Positions 1-8,520 of a stretch of 64,000 bases of DNA are shown piece after piece (the first letter of the stretch is position 1; each line of letters opens with the position of its first letter). The stretch comes from Porphyridium purpureum (lineage: Eukaryota; Rhodophyta; Bangiophyceae; Porphyridiales; Porphyridiaceae). The stretch lies in contig VRMN01000010.1 in NCBI GenBank assembly GCA_008690995.1, positions 1 through 64,000 of the forward strand, written 5' to 3'. A model generated the notes under the pieces. It had not been told where the DNA came from, searched no databases, and saw only the letters and a list, made by a program, of their open reading frames with translations. A program made the position numbers and the translations under genes.

Positions 1-469
1 CAGGCGGTCCGACGGAGCGGCACTCGCGGCAGCGGCGCGTCGCAAGCAGGCCTCCTTCCAGGCTGCTGCGCGCACCGGCGACGCTGCTGGCGTGTCGTTC
101 CAGGCGGTCATTCTGGACACGTACGGCCGGCGCGAACAGTGCGGAGCCGCGTTTCTGGAGACTCTGGTGGCGGCGTACATGCGGCACCGTGGAGTCAGCA
201 AGATGCTGGCGAGCACGGCGCTCCACCGGTCGCTGTCGCTTGCGGTATACCGCTCGGTGGCGGCGGCGGTGCTTCTACGGCACCCGGGCCCGACTCTGCC
301 AGTTGCCTCGCAGCACTGGCTGGAGACGGGCAGGCGCCTCTTTGTAGGCGAGGTACTCTCGGAATCGGAGGCAGAGTCGCACTGACTTTGCTGATACATA
401 GGTAAAGCACTTAGGCCCTTTAGATTTATAATGTAAAACGATTTCAGAGTAACCCTAGAGTAACCCTAG
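1..469 (+). mobile_element. 3' end of a LINE (reverse transcriptase ORF tail), cut by window edge
   Basis: A frame is open from base 2 to the stop at 385 with no start in the window, so only the C-terminal ~127 residues of a longer protein are visible. The end has the pattern seen after the reverse transcriptase domain in many algal and protist LINE ORF2 proteins: a Lys/Arg/Ala-rich helix, then a Phe-x-x-(hydrophobic)-Asp-Thr-Tyr-Gly segment (FQAVILDTYGRR), a stretch of helix, and LAVYRSVAAAVLLRH near the end. The 3' untranslated part runs to two overlapping copies of AGAGTAACCCTAG (446-458 and 457-469), which may be the element's 3' terminal repeat because the next copy ends the same way. 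The family call rests on recognising the tail only; no reverse transcriptase motif lies in the window. Confidence 0.5.
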
Positions 470-479
470 AGCACGACCC

Positions 480-1056
480 GGCGACTTTTCCTTCGACAAC
501 AATGTCGTCGATGTTGCCGTGGTCGCGCCAGACCGGGTCGCCGCCGCTCGCTCGGAAGCGCGGCTCTTTTGCTGCCGCTCGCTGCGGCACCAGTCGGCTC
601 CGTTGGCCACGCAGCCAACATGGTGGCCTTCATCGTCACCACGTACGGCAACGTGGACGCGCCCGCACGTGCGCTTCTTTCTGTGCTCGCGCGCGGCACG
701 CCCGCGTGCGCCAGGTCCCGCCCAGCGGGCGCTGACCGTCCTCGCGGCCGTGTCCTGGCCGTGTACCGCGCCGCCGCACATGGCATTCTCTTGCGGTATG
801 CTCTGGCCCTCACGGCGAGCGGGCTGCGCTGCTCCCCCATGTGACGCGAATCGGCCCTCACGGCGAGCGGGCTGCGCTGGCTCCCCCATGTGACGCGAAT
901 GCTCGGCTCCTCCGAACAGAGCACCCCCGCGCACGAGGCCGGCGCCCTCCAACTTAGCCCCGTGAGCTGATCCAACTTCAGCTCCGACCACGATGAGTCA
1001 TCGTCTCCCTGAATTGGTTAAATTTTAACAATAAACTCAATTCAGAGTAACCCTAG
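480..1056 (+). mobile_element. second, decayed LINE tail fragment
   Basis: Residues encoded at 569-844 repeat the tail of the preceding element: VAFIVTTYGNVDAPARALL matches its AVILDTYGRREQCGAAFL region, and LAVYRAAAHGILLRYA matches LAVYRSVAAAVLLRH. The spacing between the two blocks is shorter, and the upstream reverse transcriptase part is not recognisable. The 3' end contains a ~48-bp tandem duplication (805-851 and 853-900) and finishes with ATTCAGAGTAACCCTAG at 1040-1056, the same terminal motif as the first copy. It is a fragment, older or more damaged than its neighbour. Confidence 0.45.
805..900. repeat. 48-bp tandem duplication
   Basis: Two near-identical units (805-851 and 853-900, differing by one inserted G) lie inside the 3' part of the second LINE fragment. 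Each contains an in-frame TGA just after CCCCCATG, so the first copy ends the reading frame at 844. Confidence 0.85.
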
Positions 1057-1475
1057 TGTTCAGTGCACTTGCGTAGTGTCCAGTGCGCGTTCGTAGTGTT
1101 CAGTCGTCCTCAGTAATGTTCAGTCGTCTTCAGTAGTGTTCAGTTCGATTCAGTAGTGTTCAGTGCACTTGCGTAGTGTCCGGTGCGCGTGCGTAGTGTT
1201 CAGTCGTCTTCAGCAGTGTTCAGCTCGTTTCAGTAGTGTTCAGTCGTTTTTAGTAGTGTTCAGCTCGATTCAGTAGGGTCCAGTGTGCTTCAGTAGTGTT
1301 CAGCTCGATTCAGTAGGGTCCAGTGTGCTTGCGTAGTGTTCAGTTCGATTCAGTAGTGTCCAGTGCGCTTGCGTAGTGTTCAGTGCACTTCATGAGTGTT
1401 CAGTGCGATTCAGTAGTGGTCAGTGTGATTCAATAGTGTTCAGTTCACTTCAGTAGTGTTCAGCGCGCTTCAGCG
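1056..1475. repeat. 20-bp minisatellite, 21 units
   Basis: Twenty-one consecutive 20-bp units run without spacers from 1056 to 1475. The consensus is GTGTTCAGTKCRNTTCAGTA, with the last eight bases alternating mainly between TTCAGTA and TTGCGTA variants. The GTGTTCAG or GTGTCCAG core is kept in nearly every unit. It starts right at the 3' end of the second LINE fragment. No open frame crosses it. Confidence 0.9.
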
Positions 1476-1529
1476 TGATCATCCGCGCTCAGTCTCACTC
1501 GCGCGTATGCACACCCGCGCTAACCCGCT

Positions 1530-2020
1530 GCGCAGCTGGTTGTGCAGACTGCGTTTACCAACACGGTATGATGAGCGTGCAAAGCGTACAGCTCCCCTAC
1601 GCATCCCTGCTCCGCGGCCTTGCGCCACCACTCAATTGTCGCGATCTTGTCGGTACGCAGTCTGCGTAACCCGTTAAAAAGGGAAGCGAGCAACTGCACT
1701 GTGACCACGCGCCTCACTATTCTGCGGCCTTGTAGAACCACTTGATCACCGTGTTCTTGTCTTCAGGCAGACCGCCTAACCCATGAGAATAAGAAGTGCC
1801 CAGTTGCACGGCGCCTGTGCGTCTCCGGATTCCGTGGCTAGAGTAGCAGTAGCGTGTCTCTGAACCATGGATCAGCGGCACCACTTGACCGCTGTGCAAT
1901 GACCTGTGCCTAGATCGCTCCACTTATTCTCGCATCAGCGGGCCAAGTTGTTCTGGCTGCCTGCGTCTCCCTGTTCCGCCGCATTGCACCACCACTTGAT
2001 CGCCGCGCGATGGTCACTTG
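1530..2020 (-). pseudogene. Sel1-repeat gene remnants
   Basis: Reading the minus strand from high to low coordinates shows pieces of at least three 37-residue Sel1 repeats. One piece (about 2015-1940) has RAAIKWWCNAAEQGDAGSQN, one (about 1825-1735) has LGTSYSHGLGGLPEDKN followed by VIKWFYKAAE, and one (about 1680-1590) has ATIEWWRKAAEQG. They lie in different frames separated by stops. They match the repeat consensus of the kinase-Sel1 gene at 12.7-16.5 kb and of the Sel1 ORF at 21.3-22.2 kb, with more divergence. No kinase or N-terminal domain is visible here. Confidence 0.7.
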
Positions 2021-2503
2021 TCAGATCGCGTTCGCCGTTGTCTTACAACAGGGCCACAGTTTTGCACGCGACCGCGAGTACCTCTTCCGTGGCCTTGCGG
2101 TATCACCACCCTGTCATGCGCTTGTTTTGCGCCGACCACTCCACGCGTGCGTACCATTCTCACCTGGCCTCCACTGCAAGCCCGCATCTCCCGCCTGTGC
2201 CGCGTTCTGCACAGATCTCAAGCTTATGCACGGCATGCGCGCTGTGCTGATCGCCGCGCGAGTGTCACTTGTCAGATCGCGTTCGCCGTTGTCTTACAAC
2301 AGGGCCACAGTTTTGCACGCGACCGCGAGTACCTCTTCCGTGGTCTTGCGGTATCACCACCCTGTCATGCGCTTGTTTTTGCGCCGACCACTCCATGCGT
2401 GCGTACCATTCTCACCTGGCCTCCACTGCAAGCCCACATCTCCCGCTTGTGCCGCGTTCTGCACAGATCACGAGCTTACGCGCGACCTACGCGCTGTGCT
2501 GAC
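2000..2503. repeat. tandem pair of ~251-bp chimeric units
   Basis: Bases 2000-2250 are repeated, with few changes, at 2251-2503 (offset 251 bp in the shared GTCACTTGTCAGATCGCG start). Each unit is composite. On the minus strand its first half reads as a decayed Sel1 repeat (YRKATEEVLAVACKTVALL, then DNGE), while its second half matches the part of the ABC-class ATPase gene around 18,640-18,710 (the TTCYGCACAGATC...CTGCGCGCTGTRCTGA stretch). The tandem duplication therefore happened after Sel1 and ATPase sequence had been joined. The plus-strand ORFs across it are by-products. Confidence 0.75.
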
Positions 2504-2985
2504 GCATGGTCTGATGATCACTCCTCCTCCAAGCAACACAACAAGACGCCTTGCAGATCATGACGCGGAGGGGCCTTCTACAAGATTGCATGCACCTTTC
2601 GTCCTTGGATCGCACGACCCGCCACGGGCACTTTGAGCTCAACGTTTGCCCCTAGAGCTCAACGTTTGCCCCTAGAGCTCAACGTGTGCCCCTAAAGCTC
2701 ACTCGGACGAATAATCGGCGCGACAAAACTTCTCGAGCGACCGCTGTGGAGTGCACGAGCCCGTATACACCATACGCAGGCCGTTACCTCTTTGACGCCG
2801 CCCACCCAAAACCAGATTTGTATTTTGTACGGCCACAGCTGCGCATACGGTAAAGAAGATCTGCCGGCACGTTGTCCGACACCAATCGACGCTTGCGCAA
2901 TGTCCGCGCGCTAGATGTCTCACTCGATAGGCACCGAGCGATGCCAGTTTGTATTGAACGCGTCGTGGTGCTGACTTCAACACCT
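2440..2985 (-). pseudogene. decayed copy of the ABC-class ATPase N-terminal part
   Basis: This stretch is a diverged relative of 18,640-19,160. Shared features in the same order are the CACAGATC...GCGCTGTRCTGACG block, the CGTCCTTSGATCGYACGACCCG block, and on the minus strand GLRMVYTGSC followed by FCRADYSSE, matching DLRMAHPGAC and LLRADDSSE of the larger gene. Upstream residues LASLGAYRVRHLARGHC loosely match LASRVRRVALCDFLTRRC. A 20-bp unit (GAGCTCAACGTTTGCCCCTA) is expanded threefold inside it. No frame is open through the whole copy, so it is a pseudogene. The nucleotide-binding P-loop region is absent. Confidence 0.7.
2635..2694. repeat. 20-bp tandem repeat, three units
   Basis: The units start at 2635, 2655 and 2675; the third has two base changes. 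In the related gene at 18.8 kb the matching sequence (GAGCTCAAAGCGTGCC) is present once, so the expansion is specific to this copy. Confidence 0.9.
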
Positions 2986-3169
2986 TTTCTCTGCGAGTCT
3001 TCGAATAGTACCTAAAATGCGACTGAAGCGCTGAACATCTGTAACCCCTGCTCTTTCATCCTATCCGGCTTTGAACTTGCCTACAGCGTGATCGCGCGTA
3101 AAGTGAAGGTCGGCAAGCTTTTCGTTCCAAGTTGGTTGAGCTCAAGTTGTGCGGAAGTGGCTGGAAAGG

Positions 3170-6100
3170 ATGCCGCACTTTTTGTGCAGAAAGGGCTGCG
3201 GCTCAGTCTTGACCAGTCAGAGCGCGCGCGACGTGCATGAGCGCTACTGTTTCTTACAGAGCGAGGACATCGATGGAATGTGCTGTCCAGAATGCATATT
3301 TGCTGTGAAGGTCACACCAGGAGAAGAAAAGAAAGCGCGGGCATACATTCGCAGGCATATGACTCGTATGCACCCCAGGCATTTGTCACGCTCCCCTTTC
3401 ATTGCTCCTTGCGCATCATTCGCGACGGCCAAAGGGAACACACTTCGACAAAACATCTGTAGCTCGGTCCGCTCCGCTCGCGCGATTGTCATTGGAACTA
3501 ACGCTGTGGCATCATCTTCCGCTGTCCGTGCAATCATGGACACGCCGTTGCAGCCGTACAATCCGGCGCGTACGCTGACTGGATCAGCATTGACGACGTT
3601 GGGATTTTACGACACATATGAAGACATGCTTGAAGCGTACTCACATGCCATTCGAGAACCAGCAGAGGAGAGTGTCATCTATGCGCGAGAGTGGTGTGAA
3701 TTTGCGAGGCGGGCAATCAGGCTTGCTCTCAAGACCACGCCACATCTGCTGAGAATTCCCGTGCCTGGCAAGCAGGGCAACCCATCGGAGCTTGACATGC
3801 ATGACCCAGAGGTATGGAGCGATGGATCAAAGTATAGAACTTTGGCGACCCTCAAAGACGAGACTTTGGAAAAGCGCATCCCGAACATCGCACGACTGTT
3901 TTCCTTTTACGCTTACTGGCTTTTGCAAATGAATCTCGAGGACGTCGTTGTGAAATACGAGCAGACCCACGTGCCAAGCAATACTCGTCCTGTGGTTGGC
4001 GCCCTTCAAAGCATTTTGAACTATGCACTTGAGCAACCTACAACATCCACCGGAAACACACGGCCAGCTGCACGCGAATTTTTGCGCTCGCACGCGCTCC
4101 AGCAAGTGAGTGACCGAAACGGAGAGCCATCAAGTATCCACGACGAAATGTCTGGATCGCAGTCCGGCACGTGTTTGACCAGTCGCAGTGCCTTAACGAT
4201 AAGTGAGTTGTCAGCCACGCAGCTCTGGGTTTTGAGAGCTGCGTGGGTTGTGAGGCTAATTGTGAAAGAGAAAGACCGGGAAATACAAACCTCAAACGAC
4301 ACGATTCTTTCCGACGTTCCCTGTGCGCAAGTACTGTACATGATGCACTCCGTCTTCAGAAGCGCGCAAGAGCCATCCACGTACGTGGCATGGAAAGCTA
4401 TGGGCAATGGTTCCTGGATGCACTTAAAGACGGAAGTGCTGGTGCAAGCAAAGGTCTTTGGTAATTTGTACAATGGCTCCAGAGCGGCCGCTCGAGCTTT
4501 GGTTGCCCGAGTTCTTGGAGCGCGCGATAACTTTTCGGTCCGGGTGTTGTCGCAGCATAATACAACGGCGCCAATGCTCGGTGAAATTATACTCGATGGC
4601 AGTGAACGACATGCAGCTCAGCCTGCGGAACTGCTCGCGAGCGCCAGACGCCAGAACATCGATTTCAACGCACTGAGCAATTTTGCATTACTTGCGTTCT
4701 CTGCCGCGTGTGCCCCGCCGCGAAAGTCAAGTATGGAAACTTTTGTTCTCGCTAGCCGAAGTGTTGGAAATTCACTTAGACCTGTTTTAAATACTCGTGT
4801 AGTGAGAGTTGTCGAGGTTGTTGAGAAGAAATTGGGTCGCGCGCTTGCAACTGAAACTGTTGAGCATCTTCCAACTGAGGAAGTCGCAGAAGTGCTGCTT
4901 ATCATGCATTGGATTGCGAGTGCATATATTGACGAGATACTTGGCCAGCAAAATCAGGGGCAAAATGTACCTGAGAGCATTGACTTTCGAAACTTTGGGG
5001 CCTGCGCCAGCAGAACGACTTGTGCAGCACTTAATCCGGAGGAGTGGATTGCACAAGTAGAATGTGCTGTTGGGCAGTTCTGCGCCGTGCCCATGACCTT
5101 ACGGGACTTGCGCAATCTTTACTTGCATTGCGTACGAGACAACGCTGACGCTTTCCGAGGAATTGCCGCCCCGCAAGGGATACAGCCCGTAGACACACCT
5201 GCGCAAAAGTACAAGATCCGCGGCGCAGGTCACTCGCTTGCGACAGACGCCGCATTCTACCTGGCTTCAGTAAAAGACGAAGACTGGTTTGCATTCACAG
5301 TGGAATGTCGCGACGCATGGCTTGCACTGATTGGCGCGGAAACTCACGCTTCGTCACGGATGGGCTCCGTGCATCCGAGAGAGCTTTCGCTCGGAGAATG
5401 GGCCTCACTGGCGGGTTTGACGCCAGACACATTGCTCCGTGATGTATATGGTAGCGCTTCCGTCGCCAGCCCGCAAGCAAGGAAGCAGCTTGAAATGCTG
5501 AACGAAATTCTGATGGACAAGAACGTTTGCGTACAATATCCTTGCGGAAGTGGTAAGTCAGCATCATACTTGTGCATGGAGAAAGTCGTTCGCTTGCAAG
5601 GTGCCTTTGTTCTGCTTTTGGTACCGCTTCGCGTTTCCATGTTTGCTGCATTGCAGGAGGCAAGAAGTAGAAGGATTGAAGCCGTTGACTTGTACTCATG
5701 TACCGAGCGTTCGCATGGCGGCCTCGTCGTCACCAGCATGGATGCACTTGCATCACAACGTGCAGCTCTTAGACGCATTGCAGAACGCATCGCACTCGTT
5801 GTCGTGGACGAGAGTCACGTCGTACTAGAACATAGCTCGTTCCGCGAGTCAATGTCCGTCAAGCTGAGCGCGTCGCTTTTGACGAAATCCTGCTTTGTAT
5901 TTCTCAGTGCGACGATAAGTGAAGATGCTGCTGCGTTCGTTGCCAAAGAGTTTGGTGTGACCATCGACTCCTTTTTGCGTGCACGACCACTTCGAGAATC
6001 ATTGAACATCAGCGTGACAGAGTTTGGCACGAGCGCAATCTGCACTCAACAGATTACGGCCGCCATCCAGGAAAATGCGCTTGCTCGTCGTGGGCGTGCA

Positions 6101-7444
6101 CTGATAATGTGTGCTACTCATGCAGAAGCCGACACATGGTTTGACGAAATGAGAAAGTCTTACTCGGATGCATGTTACAAACTGACAGCACGTGAAGCTC
6201 TCGACGCTGAGGCATTGCAGCAAGCGCGGGTAATCGTTGGCACATCCGCTGTGAGCTCATCTCTGAATTGCAAATCTGTTTTGTACTGCGCCGTGATGCG
6301 CGGAGCACATTCGCTCAGCCAAGTGGTCCAAGCATGGGGCAGAGTTGGTCGCGACGGTGAGCACGCCCGCTGCGAATTTTTCTTCGACAGAAATTTCCAG
6401 AACGCATTGGACCAGCGTGACAGCCCGAGCATTCGCCAGGTTCCAGGTTTTGAGCGCGACCCTTGGCATAGTAAAGCCGGTCTACGGCGCTTCGTTGAGA
6501 GTGCACTTGACTTATCCTCTCACGAAGTTCACAGCGTGCTCAACCTTTTAACCACTCGCTCCATGGTGACTCAGACAGCCAACCCAGTGACGGTGCCGCA
6601 GCCAAGCTTGCACGAGATGGTGCGGCCAAGTACGCACGTGGTTGCAGAACCAAGTTCGGGCATGATAGCGCAACCGACGTCGTACATGCTGGCACAGCCA
6701 AGCTCGCACACGGTCGCAGCGCCAAGCTCGCACACGGTCGCAGCGCCAAGCTCGCACACGGTCGCAGCGCCAAGCTCGCACACGGTTGCAGCGCCAAGCT
6801 CGCACACGGTTGCAGCGCCAAGCTCGCACGTAATGGCGCAGCCCACTTCGCACGTGCCGGAGCAACCAACTTTGCACTTGCTCGCGCAGGCCAGCTCGCA
6901 GCAGCACGAGGCGACGCCACTGGCTAGCTCTGCACCAGCGCGCGCGCTGGGCGAGCAATTACAGACGATCAGACAAGCAAGAGCGACATGGAATACTGCA
7001 ATGTACAAATGCATCTGGTGCAGTGGTGTCACATGTCTTGGCACATGCCAGAATCCGAACAGGTTTCCCAACACCTGCCCATACTGTGGGTTTCGATACT
7101 CACGGTCATCTGCAGCGGCCCACGTCTCCTGCAGCAAACGGTCGGCCGGAAATATCATCAGACCAAGACTCGCGCCAAACTTGGGCATGTGTTTCCGTTG
7201 TCTGGCCCCCACCGAAGTGTGCGAAAAGAAATGCGAAAAGGCTCCGAGCGCCTTAAAGCACAGAATGGAAGCCGTGTATCGGAAAGCTTTCTCCTTGATG
7301 GGCACTCCCGGATCTGGTGGAGCAGAAGAGTTGACCATCTTCTACACACACAAGCTGTGCGAACTCGTGAGCTGGGAAGGCTTCGAGTTGTACAAGCGAG
7401 CGACAAAGCTCATGGCGAATGAATGGAGCCTTCAGAAAGTATAA
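3170..7444 (+). CDS. RecQ-like ATP-dependent DNA helicase with N- and C-terminal zinc fingers
   Basis: A single open frame of 1,424 residues from the first ATG at 3170 (the frame is open from 3149 without an ATG). The N-terminus has two Cys/His clusters of C2H2 type (CRKGCGSVLTS...HERYC, then CCPEC...HMTRMH). A long helical middle follows with GHSLATDAAFY near residue 690. The helicase core has motif I PCGSGKS (near 792), motif II DESH (near 881), motif III SAT (near 915) and motif VI QAWGRVGRDG (near 1055), the RecQ pattern. Then come octapeptide PSSHTVAA repeats and a Cys-rich tail (CIWCSGVTCLGTC, CPYCG, CFRCLAP) that looks like zinc ribbons. This resembles the helicases found next to telomeres or inside mobile DNA in fungi and protists more than housekeeping RecQ, because it lacks a clear RQC or HRDC domain. 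Its position among repeats and transposons fits that. It would act in the nucleus on DNA; substrate unknown. Confidence 0.85.
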   Translation: MPHFLCRKGCGSVLTSQSARDVHERYCFLQSEDIDGMCCPECIFAVKVTPGEEKKARAYIRRHMTRMHPRHLSRSPFIAPCASFATAKGNTLRQNICSSVRSARAIVIGTNAVASSSAVRAIMDTPLQPYNPARTLTGSALTTLGFYDTYEDMLEAYSHAIREPAEESVIYAREWCEFARRAIRLALKTTPHLLRIPVPGKQGNPSELDMHDPEVWSDGSKYRTLATLKDETLEKRIPNIARLFSFYAYWLLQMNLEDVVVKYEQTHVPSNTRPVVGALQSILNYALEQPTTSTGNTRPAAREFLRSHALQQVSDRNGEPSSIHDEMSGSQSGTCLTSRSALTISELSATQLWVLRAAWVVRLIVKEKDREIQTSNDTILSDVPCAQVLYMMHSVFRSAQEPSTYVAWKAMGNGSWMHLKTEVLVQAKVFGNLYNGSRAAARALVARVLGARDNFSVRVLSQHNTTAPMLGEIILDGSERHAAQPAELLASARRQNIDFNALSNFALLAFSAACAPPRKSSMETFVLASRSVGNSLRPVLNTRVVRVVEVVEKKLGRALATETVEHLPTEEVAEVLLIMHWIASAYIDEILGQQNQGQNVPESIDFRNFGACASRTTCAALNPEEWIAQVECAVGQFCAVPMTLRDLRNLYLHCVRDNADAFRGIAAPQGIQPVDTPAQKYKIRGAGHSLATDAAFYLASVKDEDWFAFTVECRDAWLALIGAETHASSRMGSVHPRELSLGEWASLAGLTPDTLLRDVYGSASVASPQARKQLEMLNEILMDKNVCVQYPCGSGKSASYLCMEKVVRLQGAFVLLLVPLRVSMFAALQEARSRRIEAVDLYSCTERSHGGLVVTSMDALASQRAALRRIAERIALVVVDESHVVLEHSSFRESMSVKLSASLLTKSCFVFLSATISEDAAAFVAKEFGVTIDSFLRARPLRESLNISVTEFGTSAICTQQITAAIQENALARRGRALIMCATHAEADTWFDEMRKSYSDACYKLTAREALDAEALQQARVIVGTSAVSSSLNCKSVLYCAVMRGAHSLSQVVQAWGRVGRDGEHARCEFFFDRNFQNALDQRDSPSIRQVPGFERDPWHSKAGLRRFVESALDLSSHEVHSVLNLLTTRSMVTQTANPVTVPQPSLHEMVRPSTHVVAEPSSGMIAQPTSYMLAQPSSHTVAAPSSHTVAAPSSHTVAAPSSHTVAAPSSHTVAAPSSHVMAQPTSHVPEQPTLHLLAQASSQQHEATPLASSAPARALGEQLQTIRQARATWNTAMYKCIWCSGVTCLGTCQNPNRFPNTCPYCGFRYSRSSAAAHVSCSKRSAGNIIRPRLAPNLGMCFRCLAPTEVCEKKCEKAPSALKHRMEAVYRKAFSLMGTPGSGGAEELTIFYTHKLCELVSWEGFELYKRATKLMANEWSLQKV
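6691..6834 (+). repeat. 24-bp in-frame repeat encoding Pro-Ser-Ser-His-Thr-Val-Ala-Ala
   Basis: Five near-perfect 24-bp units lie in a row inside the helicase gene, with more worn units on both sides (from about 6595 to 6900) encoding variants such as PTSYMLAQ and PTSHVPEQ. The central units differ by single silent changes, so the array has recently expanded. It forms a flexible His- and Ser-rich linker between the helicase core and the C-terminal zinc ribbons. The long minus-strand frames here only mirror this repeat. Confidence 0.9.
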
Positions 7445-8520
7445 AACCGACACTAGCTCCACTCTGCATGTGTGATTGCCTCATGAGTAAAAACACTGTG
7501 GTACGCTGCTGCCCATTGCCCACAACCCGCCGCCCCGTCCTCAAACTTCTCTAGACCACTCCTCGACCGCTTCGACCCCGACGACCACCCTCGCTCACAC
7601 TCCACGGCTAAAGGCTTGCCCACGAACACTGTAGGGATGACATTGAAATGAACATCGACCCGTCAAATGCAATCGTTTTAGTACGATGATTACTCTTACT
7701 AAAATAATTCTCCCACATAGAAACCAGAGGCTTCTGTACCAAAACGCTCATTTTGATCAGGAAAAGTTGTAAACATGGGGGTTCCGCATATGCGCTTGCC
7801 ATGGCGAGTTTTCGTGGCAAAGTGGCCTCGCTGTATGATTTGACTTTGGAAAGCTAGATTTCACTGGTAAAATCCATGCGCTCATGTAGTTGCCGCCTGT
7901 TTAACTAAAGACACGCTTCCTTTTGGTGACCACCCCCTCAGATTGATGCCATTTAAGTACAGAATGTGTATAAGTAACTGGAGCATTTTTATACACTTGC
8001 ATATGGTGACTACCCCCTCAGGAAACAATCATTTAGATACAACACGTCTCTATGAAAATGAGATACTTTCATACGCTTTCACACGGTGACTACCCCCTTA
8101 CGTTTGGTGACTACCCCCTCAAACAAGACGATTTTACCACGAAATTTCCTTCTGAAAAAAGCTAAATTTGTACTGAGTTTTGCATAAGCATTTCAATGCA
8201 ATTTTTGTAGCAGATGGTGACCACCCCGTAGCATTTGAAAACCACTAATATAGCAGATAGTGACTACCCCTCAAAACCATTAAATCGAAGGACTGGCTCG
8301 AAGTAGGAGGCGTTTGAGAAAGGCGAAAATGTCTGCGGGTAGCTCTTCTCTGGCTCCACATTTGCCTGTGAAAACACTGGGCAATGCACTTTCCATTAAT
8401 GAGCTACACTAGGAAAAGGAAACCCTAACGCGAATTGCTATTAGAGTAACCCTAGAATGGAACTGTCCAACAAAATTAGATTATTTTGTAGCAAGCAACG
8501 GAACGTACTGTACCTCTGAG
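7445..8520. other. non-coding, AT-richer interval holding a degenerate repeat field
   Basis: No credible gene. The interval starts at the helicase stop. Its only visible structure is the GGTGACYACCCC array listed separately and one AGAGTAACCCTAG motif at 8443-8455, the motif that also ends both LINE tails at the left edge; this copy may mark the 3' end of an otherwise unrecognisable LINE fragment. Confidence 0.6.
7925..8274. repeat. degenerate ~80-bp repeat with GGTGACYACCCCCTCA core
   Basis: The 16-bp core occurs at 7925, 8005, 8085, 8106, 8216 and 8259 (the last two worn). The first three copies are spaced exactly 80 bp apart, and the sequence between cores is also related (ATTTARRTACA...ATACRCTT), so this began as an 80-bp tandem repeat that was later broken up. 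It could be a small satellite or the subterminal repeat of a transposon. Confidence 0.75.

Noticed and set aside
1056-1475. CRISPR-like array
   Set aside because: The units are contiguous without unique spacers and the genome is eukaryotic; it is a minisatellite.
6571-7338. 255-residue minus-strand ORF with Leu/Ala/Cys repeats
   Set aside because: Mirror of the 24-bp repeat in the helicase gene; no domain.
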